The notes under the pieces are model-generated. The model did not search any database, had not been told where the DNA came from, and was given only the letters and a program-made list of their open reading frames with translations. Below, piece by piece: positions 1 through 5,300 of a stretch of DNA of 5,394 bases. Source of the stretch: CAZWCX01 sp964632945 (GTDB lineage Bacteria; Planctomycetota; MHYJ01; WSZJ01; CAZWCX01); the NCBI GenBank assembly GCA_964632945.1, contig CAZWCX010000233.1:1-5394 (forward strand), given 5' to 3'. Every line of letters begins with the position of its first letter. The stretch's first letter is position 1. The position numbers and the translations under genes were made by a program.

Positions 1-204
1 GGGGGCGGAACTCCCGGCCAGCGAAAGGCGGATCCGCGCGCACGCATCGGCCTCGAGGTGACCTCGGGCCACGAGCCAGTCGCCGAAGTCGCCCGATGCG
101 CCGGCCTCGCGCCACTCCCGGTGGAGAGCTTCCGCCCGCTGTTCGTCCATCCCCCCGGAGCGAACCGCCCAGAAGGCAAACATCCGATCGGCGGACTCGG
201 TCAT
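1..204 (-). CDS. N-terminal fragment of an unidentified protein, runs off the left edge
   Basis: Sixty-eight codons are open on the minus strand from an ATG at 204 down to base 1, with no stop, so the gene continues beyond the window. The protein begins MTESADRMFAFWAVRSGG and goes on with FGDWLVARGHLEADA at about residues 40-54. Fifty-six of the 68 codons end in G or C, which supports real coding in this GC-rich genome. The fragment is soluble and rich in Trp, Arg and Glu. The pattern 'AVRSGGMDEQRAEAL ... DWLVARGHLEADA' resembles the short paired helical repeats found ahead of some bacterial serine/threonine kinases and GspE-like proteins, where the phrase is typically 'G.LLVERGLLT..QL'. That resemblance is from memory and no catalytic domain is visible, so I give no function. 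No Shine-Dalgarno sequence precedes the ATG; a promoter-like element lies immediately upstream (211-240), suggesting leaderless translation. The gene is divergent from the hcn operon. Confidence 0.65.
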   Translation of the reverse strand, partial: MTESADRMFAFWAVRSGGMDEQRAEALHREWREAGASGDFGDWLVARGHLEADACARIRLSLAGSSAP

Positions 205-210
205 GCCGCG

Positions 211-240
211 AGGGTAACACGCCCGGAAAACGTGCGTCAA
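211..240 (-). promoter_or_regulatory. Candidate promoter of the leftward gene, leaderless type
   Basis: Read on the minus strand, TTGACG (240-235) is followed after 18 bases by TACCCT (216-211), or after 17 bases by TTACCC. The -10 ends only 6 bases before the ATG at 204, so the predicted transcription start falls on or next to the start codon. This fits the missing Shine-Dalgarno sequence. The -35 matches the sigma-70 consensus at 5 of 6 positions; the -10 is weaker, keeping only the diagnostic TA...T positions. No experimental support exists here. Confidence 0.5.
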
Positions 241-251
241 GCCGCCCTTCC

Positions 252-280
252 TTGCCCCCGGAAAGAGCCGGTGCTATCAT
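252..280 (+). promoter_or_regulatory. Candidate sigma-70 promoter of the membrane-protein/hcn operon
   Basis: TTGCCC (252-257) and TATCAT (275-280) are separated by exactly 17 bases, and TG at 272-273 sits one base before the -10, giving an extended -10 (TGC-TATCAT). Transcription would start near 287, leaving about 60 bases of leader before the ATG at 347. The -10 lies between the arms of a 5-bp inverted repeat, GCCGG (267-271) and CCGGC (281-285), which could be an operator or chance in GC-rich DNA. The -35 is back-to-back with the leftward -35, only 11 bases away. I see no FNR/ANR-type box (TTGAT-N4-ATCAA), which drives hcn genes in pseudomonads. Confidence 0.55.
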
Positions 281-346
281 CCGGCCGCCATAGGCGCCCC
301 GAGCCGTTCCGGGCGCGTCGCTCGCCCCGTCTCCCAGGAGGGCTTC

Positions 347-1162
347 ATGGATCTGGAATGGAAGTACTGGTCGCAGCTGGCGCTCCGCTGGGTGCACATT
401 TTCGCAAGCATCCTGTGGGTGGGCCAGACGTACTTCTTCACCTGGCTCGACGGCCGATTTCACGCCGCGGAAAAGGCGGCATCGGAGGGAACCGCCCCCT
501 CCCAGGTTTGGATGGTGCACAGCGGCGGCTTCTATGTCGTGCAGAAGCAGAAAGTCCCGGAACTGTCCCAGCCTCTTTATTGGTGGCGCTGGGAGGCGAT
601 GATCACCTGGCTCAGCGGCTTCCTGCTGTTGGGACTGGTCTATCACATGGGCGGCTTGATGGTCGACGAGGATGTCGCCGACATCTCCAACGGCAAGGCC
701 GTCATGATCGGTCTCGCCGTACTGGTGGTCGGGTGGGCGGTGTACGATCTGCTCTGGATCTCCCCGCTGGCCCGGAACGAGGCGGTGTTGACCGCGATTT
801 CGGTCGCGCTCCTGATCGCAACCGGCTACGGACTGACGCAGGTCCTGAGCGGCCGGGCGGCGTACATCCATGTCGGTGCGCTGATGGGAACCATCATGAC
901 GGCCAACGTCTGGATGCGGATCCTGCCCGCCCAGCGACGCATGATCGCCGCGGTGAAGGAAGGTCGGGCTCCGGATCCGGCGCAGGCGGAGCGGGCCAAG
1001 TTCCGCTCGAAACACAACACGTTCATGGCCGTGGCGGTGGTCGTCATCATGATCAGCAGCCATTACCCCACCCTGACGTACGGCACGCGTCACGCCTGGG
1101 CGGTGTTGGCCGGCCTGATCCTGGTCGGGTTTGCCGCCGCCAAGGTCATCCGCAGCCACTGA
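347..1162 (+). CDS. PuuD-type urate hydroxylase N-terminal domain membrane protein, no cytochrome c domain
   Basis: This 271-residue integral membrane protein matches the membrane domain of bacterial PuuD-type urate hydroxylases (the 'urate oxidase N-terminal' family). Family-like stretches are RWVHIFASILWVGQTYFF (14-31), WMVHSGGFYVVQK (55-67), EAMITWLSGFLLLGLVYH (83-100), LTQVLSGRAAYIHVGALMGT (163-182) and SKHNTFM followed by ISSHYP (221-241). About seven helices are visible, near residues 12-33, 84-105, 118-137, 146-166, 173-193, 225-240 and 250-267. Conserved-looking histidines (17, 58, 100, 175, 223, 239) lie in or beside helices and could bind heme; that is inference. Full PuuD has a C-terminal cytochrome c with a CxxCH motif; this protein stops at residue 271 and has no cysteine at all, so the heme c domain is absent. 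The start is set by AGGAGG at 336-341, five bases before the ATG. Urate oxidation is therefore not assured; as first gene of an hcn operon it may serve electron transfer or anchoring. The family symbol puuD is withheld because of the missing domain and because it also names a putrescine gene. Confidence 0.85.
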   Translation: MDLEWKYWSQLALRWVHIFASILWVGQTYFFTWLDGRFHAAEKAASEGTAPSQVWMVHSGGFYVVQKQKVPELSQPLYWWRWEAMITWLSGFLLLGLVYHMGGLMVDEDVADISNGKAVMIGLAVLVVGWAVYDLLWISPLARNEAVLTAISVALLIATGYGLTQVLSGRAAYIHVGALMGTIMTANVWMRILPAQRRMIAAVKEGRAPDPAQAERAKFRSKHNTFMAVAVVVIMISSHYPTLTYGTRHAWAVLAGLILVGFAAAKVIRSH

Positions 1163-1191
1163 CCGGGTCGATTCGCAGGAGTACCGGAACC

Positions 1192-1617
1192 ATGGGGGAC
1201 CCGGGTCGGGCCCGGCAGATCGACGGCTATCTGCTCTTCCTGGTGGTGCTGGATGTGACGCTGTCGACGGTGGCGTTCTTCTTCCCGCAACTCTGGTTCG
1301 ACCTGTTCCACGGGGTGCCCTACGTCGATCCGCAGGGTTACCTCCGGCGCTGCGCCGCCAACTGGACGGCGTTCGCCCTGTTCCAGGCGATCGCCCTGGC
1401 GCGCTGGCGGCGATCCCCCCACTGGCTGGCGGTCGTGGCCGGAATCCGGCTCAGCGACATTTTCACGGACTGGACGTATCTCTGGTTCTGCCAGGACATC
1501 ACGTTCTTCGGGCGCGCCAGCCTGTTCGTGGTCTCGCCGGCGAATTTGTGGTTGGGATGGCAGTTCCTGCGATTTCATGGTCGGGCATCCGGAAGTGATC
1601 CGGCGCAGCACGAGTAG
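1192..1617 (+). CDS. Small four-helix membrane protein of unknown function
   Basis: The 141-residue product has about four hydrophobic segments, near residues 13-31, 53-71, 77-97 and 107-127, and almost no soluble part beyond a short C-terminal tail. A loop rich in aromatic and polar residues, LFHGVPYVDPQGYLRR (38-53), lies between helices 1 and 2, and acidic and aromatic residues cluster at SDIFTDWTYLW (88-98). I do not recognise a named family and see no cofactor motif; cysteines occur only at 54 and 100. The start ATG at 1192 has AGGAG at 1177-1181, ten bases upstream, a little far but usable. The upstream frame stays open back to base 58, but earlier starts would read through the PuuD-like gene in another frame. 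It lies 29 bases after that gene and ends in tandem in-frame stops (TAG TAA), with hcnA starting 4 bases after the first stop. Co-transcription with both is very likely. A partner or anchor of the neighbouring enzymes is plausible but unproven. Confidence 0.8.
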   Translation: MGDPGRARQIDGYLLFLVVLDVTLSTVAFFFPQLWFDLFHGVPYVDPQGYLRRCAANWTAFALFQAIALARWRRSPHWLAVVAGIRLSDIFTDWTYLWFCQDITFFGRASLFVVSPANLWLGWQFLRFHGRASGSDPAQHE

Positions 1618-1621
1618 TAAA

Positions 1622-1960
1622 ATGGAAGGCATGAACGTCACGGACGGGACCGAAGGGGGCGAAGGCCGGGTGCCCGGACGGGCGCGCGGTCGCGAGGTGT
1701 GCCTCCGGGTGGATGGCCGACCGGTGCGGGCCTTCGAGGGAGAAAGCGTGGCCGCCGCGCTCTTCGCCGCGGGACAACGCGTCCTCCGAACCGCCCCGCA
1801 AACGGGGGCGCCGCGAGGCGTCTACTGCGGGATCGGGCTCTGCTTCGAATGCGTCATGGTGGTCGACGGCCGGCCGGGCGTGCGCACCTGCCGGACGCCG
1901 GTCCGGGACGGAATGCGCATCGACTCCCCGCCCGACCCCGCCCGCGGGAGCGCCCCGTGA
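1622..1960 (+). CDS. hcnA: Hydrogen cyanide synthase subunit HcnA, 2Fe-2S protein
   Basis: This 112-residue protein has one ferredoxin-like domain (about residues 25-102) of the small [2Fe-2S] family found in HcnABC and related amino-acid dehydrogenases. The cluster ligands are C69, C74, C77 and C90, spaced C-x4-C-x2-C-x12-C within GVYCGIGLCFEC and the following VDGRPGVRTCRT. It would pass electrons from the flavin subunits to the respiratory chain. Its length is close to known HcnA (roughly 100 residues). The start is uncertain: ATG 1622 (used here) is 4 bases after the upstream stop and has only a weak GAG at 1612-1614; ATG 1631 has GGAAGG but almost no spacer; ATG 1577 would overlap the upstream gene by 41 bases. 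The choice affects only the non-conserved N-terminus. Its stop overlaps the hcnB start by four bases (GTGA). The same fold occurs in opine and hydroxyproline dehydrogenases, so the subunit alone does not prove cyanide production. Confidence 0.8.
   Translation: MEGMNVTDGTEGGEGRVPGRARGREVCLRVDGRPVRAFEGESVAAALFAAGQRVLRTAPQTGAPRGVYCGIGLCFECVMVVDGRPGVRTCRTPVRDGMRIDSPPDPARGSAP
1946..1950 (+). promoter_or_regulatory. Ribosome binding site deciding the hcnB GTG start
   Basis: GGGAG lies six bases before GTG 1957, inside the end of hcnA. It supports the GTG over the long open frame that continues upstream to 1699, and it points to translational coupling through the GTGA overlap. Confidence 0.7.
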
Positions 1961-3348
1961 CTGCGCGCCTTCCCCTCGCGATCGTCGGCGGCGGACCGGC
2001 CGGCCTCGCTGCGGCCATCGAAGCGGCGCGAGCCGGAGTGCGCGCCGTGCTGTTCGACGAGTCCTCCCACCTCGGCGGGCGCATCTACCATCCGCCCGCG
2101 GATCCGGGCAATCCCGTGGATGCGCGCGGAGAAGCACTGCGCGCGGAAGCGACCGCCTGCGGAGACCGGATCGAGGTGCGCTCGGACACCGCGATTCTGG
2201 GACTCTGGGGCGGACGCGACCTGCTCTGGTCCTGCGGGGACCGGACCGGCCTGGTCCGCGCCGACCGGCTCATCGTCGCACCCGGCGCATACGACCGGCC
2301 CGTCCCCTTCCCCGGTTGGACCCTCCCGGGCGTCCTGACCGCCGGCGCGGCCCTCACCTTTGCCAAGCACCAGGGCGTCCGCCCCGGTCGCCGCGCCCTG
2401 ATCGCCGGCACCGGCCCGCTCCTCCCGGTCGTCGCCCATCATCTCCACGGGGCGGGGGTCGAGGTCCGGGCCGTGCTGGAAGCCGGGTTTCCACCGCGTT
2501 CCCCGCGCGCGTGGCTCGGCGTCTGGCGGGAATGGGACCTCCTGCGCGAAGCCTGGACTTCCTGGCGCCGCCTGCGACGGGCGGGCATCCCCCTGCTCTT
2601 TCATCACACCGTTTTCGCGGCCGAGGGGGACCGGGAAGTGGAGCGCGCGGTCTGGGGACCCGTCGATCCCCGGGACTGGCGCCCGATCCACGAGGCCGGG
2701 CGCCGCGCCGAGGTGGACCTGGTCATCAGCGGGTTTGGGTTCGTGCCCGGAACCGAGTTGACGCGACTTGCCGGCTGCCGGCATCGATACGACCCGAGCC
2801 TCGGGGGATGGGTCCCCGACGTCGACGAGCGGATGGAAACGAGCGTCCCGGGCCTGTTCGCCGCCGGAGACGGAATCGGCATCGCCGGCGCCCGGGTCGC
2901 CGTGGAACAGGGGCGCGTGGCGGGGATTTCGGCGGCCGAACAAGCCGGCGCGCTGACATCCGAAGAGGCGGACCGCCGCCGGGCGGGCCACCGCGCGCGG
3001 CTTTCCTCCCTGGCGGCGGTGCGCGGCCTGCTGGATGAAATGTCCTGGATCCGGCCCGGCTTGACCGACCTGGCGCAGTCCGGAACGATGATCTGCCGCT
3101 GCGAGGAGGTCACCCGCGCGGAAGTCCACGCGGCCATCGACGCCGGGGCGCGGGACTTGGCCGGTCTGAAGATGCGCACCCGACTCGGCATGGGCGCGTG
3201 CCAGGGACGCCAGTGCGGTCCGTGCGCCGCGGCGCTCTTGTGCCGAACGCTACAACGCGCGCCGGAGGCGGTCGGACACCTGCCGCCCCGCCCGCCGGCG
3301 CGACCGGTCACGGTGGGAGCCCTGGCGCGGATGGAGGGAGCGACATGA
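1957..3348 (+). CDS. hcnB: Hydrogen cyanide synthase subunit HcnB, FAD and BFD-type iron-sulfur flavoprotein
   Basis: The 463-residue product is a pyridine-nucleotide-disulfide-oxidoreductase-type flavoprotein. The FAD-binding GGGPAG is at 11-16 right after the start, PGAYDRPVPFPGW at 109-121 is typical of this group, a second nucleotide-binding glycine motif GTGPLL is at 151-156, and the second FAD contact PGLFAAGDGIGIAG is at 298-311. The C-terminal BFD-like [2Fe-2S] domain has C380, C382, C415 and C420 (C-x-C-x32-C-x4-C, within ICRCEEVT and GMGACQGRQC). This order and length match HcnB of pseudomonads (about 464 residues) and also opine-oxidase subunit A and sarcosine-oxidase alpha parts. 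With HcnA and HcnC it forms the membrane-associated enzyme that oxidises glycine to HCN and CO2. Start GTG 1957 overlaps the hcnA stop (GTGA) and has GGGAG six bases upstream; its stop overlaps hcnC (ATGA). No break or missing ligand is seen. Confidence 0.8.
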   Translation: MTARLPLAIVGGGPAGLAAAIEAARAGVRAVLFDESSHLGGRIYHPPADPGNPVDARGEALRAEATACGDRIEVRSDTAILGLWGGRDLLWSCGDRTGLVRADRLIVAPGAYDRPVPFPGWTLPGVLTAGAALTFAKHQGVRPGRRALIAGTGPLLPVVAHHLHGAGVEVRAVLEAGFPPRSPRAWLGVWREWDLLREAWTSWRRLRRAGIPLLFHHTVFAAEGDREVERAVWGPVDPRDWRPIHEAGRRAEVDLVISGFGFVPGTELTRLAGCRHRYDPSLGGWVPDVDERMETSVPGLFAAGDGIGIAGARVAVEQGRVAGISAAEQAGALTSEEADRRRAGHRARLSSLAAVRGLLDEMSWIRPGLTDLAQSGTMICRCEEVTRAEVHAAIDAGARDLAGLKMRTRLGMGACQGRQCGPCAAALLCRTLQRAPEAVGHLPPRPPARPVTVGALARMEGAT

Positions 3349-4574
3349 ACGCGGCTCCCGACCTCGTCATTGCCGGCGGCGGCGTCATCGGCTGGTCGGT
3401 GGCCTGGCACGCCGCGCGGCTCGGACTGCGGGTCACGGTCGTCGATCGGCCGCGACCAGGACGCGCGACTTTCGCGTCCGCGGGCGGCCTCTGGGCCCTC
3501 GGGGAGGCCGTCGGGCTCGGCTGCGGGATCATTCTCTACAAGAAGGCCCTGGCGGAGTCCGGCGGCGCGCTCGACCCCGCGCATCGCCCGGGTCGAGTGC
3601 CCCGGACCTTCCTCGATTTCGCGTTGCAGTCCTCCGGACGATTCCCCGCGCTGGCCGGGGAGTTGCGCGAAACGACGGGCCTGGACATCGAGTTCGATCG
3701 GACCTCGCTCCTCTTCCTCCTGTACGACGAGGGGGATCGGGCCGTCGCCGAGGCGTTGCTCTCCGCGGGGGATCCGGCCACCCTGGCCTCCATTGATCGC
3801 CTGACCCCGGAGGAAGCCGGACGATTCATGCCCGGTCTCACCGAGAATCTGCTCGGGGCGCTGCGCATTCGGGGCGACGATCAGGTGAACCCCTACGGGT
3901 TGACGCACGCGTTGGCCGCCGGCGCGCAGCGCCGAGGGGCCCGCGCGATGACGGAGGCCGACGTCACCGGGCTGCGCATCGACGCCGGACGCGTCGTGGG
4001 CGTTCGCACCACCGCCGGCGACATCCCCTGCAACGTGTTCGTCAACGCCGCCGGGGCCTGGGCGCCCGAGATCGCCCGGATGGCCGGACATGAACTCCCG
4101 GTGAGACCGGTCCGCGGCCAGATCGTGTGCACCGAGACCCTTCCTCCCGTGTTGACGGCATGTATCTCCACCTCCGACTGCTACCTCCTGCAAAAACGCC
4201 ACGGCGAGATCCTGATCGGAAGCACAACCGAGGAGGTCGGATTCGACGCCGGCGTCACGCCGGCCGCGATGCGAACGCTGACGGCCGGCGCCGTCCGCGC
4301 CGTCCCCTCCCTGGCGCAGGTTTCCGTCAAGCGGATCTGGTCGGGGTTCCGTCCCGGCACTCCGGACGAATTGCCCATCCTCGGCCCCGTCGACGGTCTC
4401 GACGGCTACTTGAACGCCTGCGGCCATTTTCGCACCGGGATCGTCACCGCCCCCCTCACGGGCGAGATCGTCGCCGCCCTCGCCGCCGGAACGCCTGCCC
4501 CGCTTCCGCCGACTCCCTTCCTGCTCTCCCGATTCGCCGCGGCGGGTGCCCCTGCCGCCCCGGAATTGCGTTGA
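3345..4574 (+). CDS. hcnC: Hydrogen cyanide synthase subunit HcnC, DAO-family flavoprotein
   Basis: This 409-residue protein is a glycine/D-amino-acid-oxidase (DAO) family flavoprotein and would be the subunit where glycine is oxidised. The N-terminal dinucleotide fold has GGGVIG at 11-16 with the FAD-ribose acidic residue D34. Several stretches match Pseudomonas HcnC as I remember it: SAGGLWALGEAVGLGCG (45-61), FLDFALQS (89-96), DDQVNPYGL (178-186), NAAGAWA (234-240), TSDCY (276-280), GEILIGSTTEEVGFD (287-301), and RPGTPDELPILGPVDG with YLNACGHFRTGI (336-366). Known HcnC is about 417 residues, so this is full length. These HcnC-specific runs are the best argument for cyanide synthase rather than a proline, hydroxyproline or opine dehydrogenase. 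The start ATG 3345 overlaps the hcnB stop (ATGA), and GGAGGGAG at 3333-3340 supplies the ribosome site. An extended start at 3198 would overlap hcnB in another frame and is unlikely. The C-terminus ends in a low-complexity Ala/Pro tail. Confidence 0.85.
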   Translation: MNAAPDLVIAGGGVIGWSVAWHAARLGLRVTVVDRPRPGRATFASAGGLWALGEAVGLGCGIILYKKALAESGGALDPAHRPGRVPRTFLDFALQSSGRFPALAGELRETTGLDIEFDRTSLLFLLYDEGDRAVAEALLSAGDPATLASIDRLTPEEAGRFMPGLTENLLGALRIRGDDQVNPYGLTHALAAGAQRRGARAMTEADVTGLRIDAGRVVGVRTTAGDIPCNVFVNAAGAWAPEIARMAGHELPVRPVRGQIVCTETLPPVLTACISTSDCYLLQKRHGEILIGSTTEEVGFDAGVTPAAMRTLTAGAVRAVPSLAQVSVKRIWSGFRPGTPDELPILGPVDGLDGYLNACGHFRTGIVTAPLTGEIVAALAAGTPAPLPPTPFLLSRFAAAGAPAAPELR

Positions 4575-4599
4575 CGACGAGCGGTGAAATCCTTACCCT
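4571..4599 (+). promoter_or_regulatory. Candidate promoter of the peroxiredoxin gene, overlapping the hcnC stop
   Basis: TTGACG (4571-4576) is followed after 17 bases by TACCCT (4594-4599). The -35 includes the hcnC stop codon (TGA 4572-4574). Transcription would start near 4606, about 35 bases before the GTG at 4641. The same TTGACG and TACCCT words form the promoter of the leftward gene at 211-240, which raises confidence in both. No terminator hairpin is visible between hcnC and this element, so read-through from the hcn operon is also possible. Confidence 0.5.
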
Positions 4600-4628
4600 G
4601 ACCGCCCTTGCATCTCTCCCCATTCCTC

Positions 4629-4633
4629 GGAGG
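4629..4633 (+). promoter_or_regulatory. Ribosome binding site deciding the peroxiredoxin GTG start
   Basis: A perfect GGAGG lies seven bases before GTG 4641. It favours this start over the in-frame ATG at 4608, which has no such site and falls almost on the predicted transcription start. Confidence 0.8.
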
Positions 4634-4640
4634 ATTTCCC

Positions 4641-5300
4641 GTGGCCGACCCCGCCTCTGCCCCGATCGCGATGCCGCGGATCGGGGATCCAGCGCCCGAC
4701 TTTACCGCCGTCACCACGCACGGACCGATCAAGTTCTCGGAGTGGCGACAGGGAAAGTGGGTGGTTCTCTTCTCTCACCCCGCCGACTTCACCCCGGTCT
4801 GCAGCACGGAGTTGACCGAACTGGGCCGGATGAACGATCAGTTCGAGAAGCGCAACGCCCGGCTGATCGGAATCTCGATCGACAGCATCCACTCCCACCT
4901 GGCCTGGGTGGAGAACCTGAACCACATCCTCAAGGTGAAGCTCCCGTTCCCGCTCATCGCCGACCACAACCGCGCGGTCGCGGAGAAGTACGGAATGATC
5001 CACCCCGGGGAAAGCGAGACCGTGACGGTGCGGGCCCTGTTCATCATCGACGACAAGGGGACGATTCGGGCGACGATCTACTATCCCCTCAATGTGGGCC
5101 GGAACATGGATGAGGTGCTCCGGTTGGTCGATGCCCTGCAGACGGCCACGGCCAAGGCGGTTGCCTGTCCCGCGAACTGGCGTCCGGGAGACAAGGTGAT
5201 CGTTCCCCCTCCCAAGACGGTCGCCGACGTCGAGGAGCGCAAGGGAAACGCGTCCTACGAGAAGCTGGACTTTTACCTGTGCCGGAAGTCGCTCCCGTAG
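4641..5300 (+). CDS. Peroxiredoxin, Prx6-type (1-Cys or archaeal-like 2-Cys)
   Basis: The 219-residue product reduces hydrogen peroxide and organic hydroperoxides in the cytoplasm. The thioredoxin-fold AhpC/TSA domain covers about residues 10-145, starting at IGDPAPDFTA (14-23). The peroxidatic site is PADFTPVC, with P47, T51 and C54 giving the PxxxTxxC signature, and R131 in TVRALFIIDDKG is the likely active-site arginine. The C-terminal Prx6 domain follows (about 150-215), with IYYPLNVGRNMDEVLR (146-161) and VACPANWRPGDKVIVPPP (174-191), both typical of the subfamily. Further cysteines are C176 and C214 (in LDFYLC). In archaeal Prx6 enzymes a cysteine near the C-terminus resolves the sulfenic acid, and C214 is placed to do so, so this may be a 2-Cys enzyme; that is inference. 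Length is normal for Prx6. It starts at GTG 4641 with GGAGG, 66 bases after hcnC. It is probably an independent stress gene, though co-expression with hcn is possible. No signal peptide is seen. Confidence 0.9.
   Translation: MADPASAPIAMPRIGDPAPDFTAVTTHGPIKFSEWRQGKWVVLFSHPADFTPVCSTELTELGRMNDQFEKRNARLIGISIDSIHSHLAWVENLNHILKVKLPFPLIADHNRAVAEKYGMIHPGESETVTVRALFIIDDKGTIRATIYYPLNVGRNMDEVLRLVDALQTATAKAVACPANWRPGDKVIVPPPKTVADVEERKGNASYEKLDFYLCRKSLP

Noticed and set aside
205..346. FNR/ANR box or glycine riboswitch ahead of the operon
   Set aside because: I looked for TTGAT-N4-ATCAA and for a glycine-aptamer-like structure because hcn genes are oxygen-regulated in pseudomonads and the substrate is glycine; neither is present, and the ~60-base leader is too short for a glycine riboswitch.
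58..1191. Long in-frame extension of the 141-residue membrane protein back to base 58
   Set aside because: This part overlaps the minus-strand gene and the whole PuuD-like gene in another frame and translates to low-complexity Arg/Gly-rich sequence; the ATG at 1192 has a ribosome site and starts a sensible membrane protein.
1699..1956. Upstream extension of hcnB
   Set aside because: It overlaps the conserved iron-sulfur region of hcnA in another frame, while GTG 1957 has GGGAG and sits directly before the FAD-binding motif.
1822..3129. A 435-codon minus-strand open frame opposite hcnA and hcnB
   Set aside because: It is a compositional shadow of hcnB with no recognisable motif.
2604..4427. 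A 607-codon minus-strand open frame spanning hcnB and hcnC
   Set aside because: It runs opposite two well-recognised full-length genes, its translation is Arg/Gly/Ala/Pro-rich without domains, and long antisense open frames are expected in GC-rich DNA.
4127..5113. A 328-codon plus-strand open frame bridging hcnC and the peroxiredoxin gene
   Set aside because: It is out of frame with both genes and is Arg/Pro-rich, typical of a shifted frame of GC-rich coding DNA.
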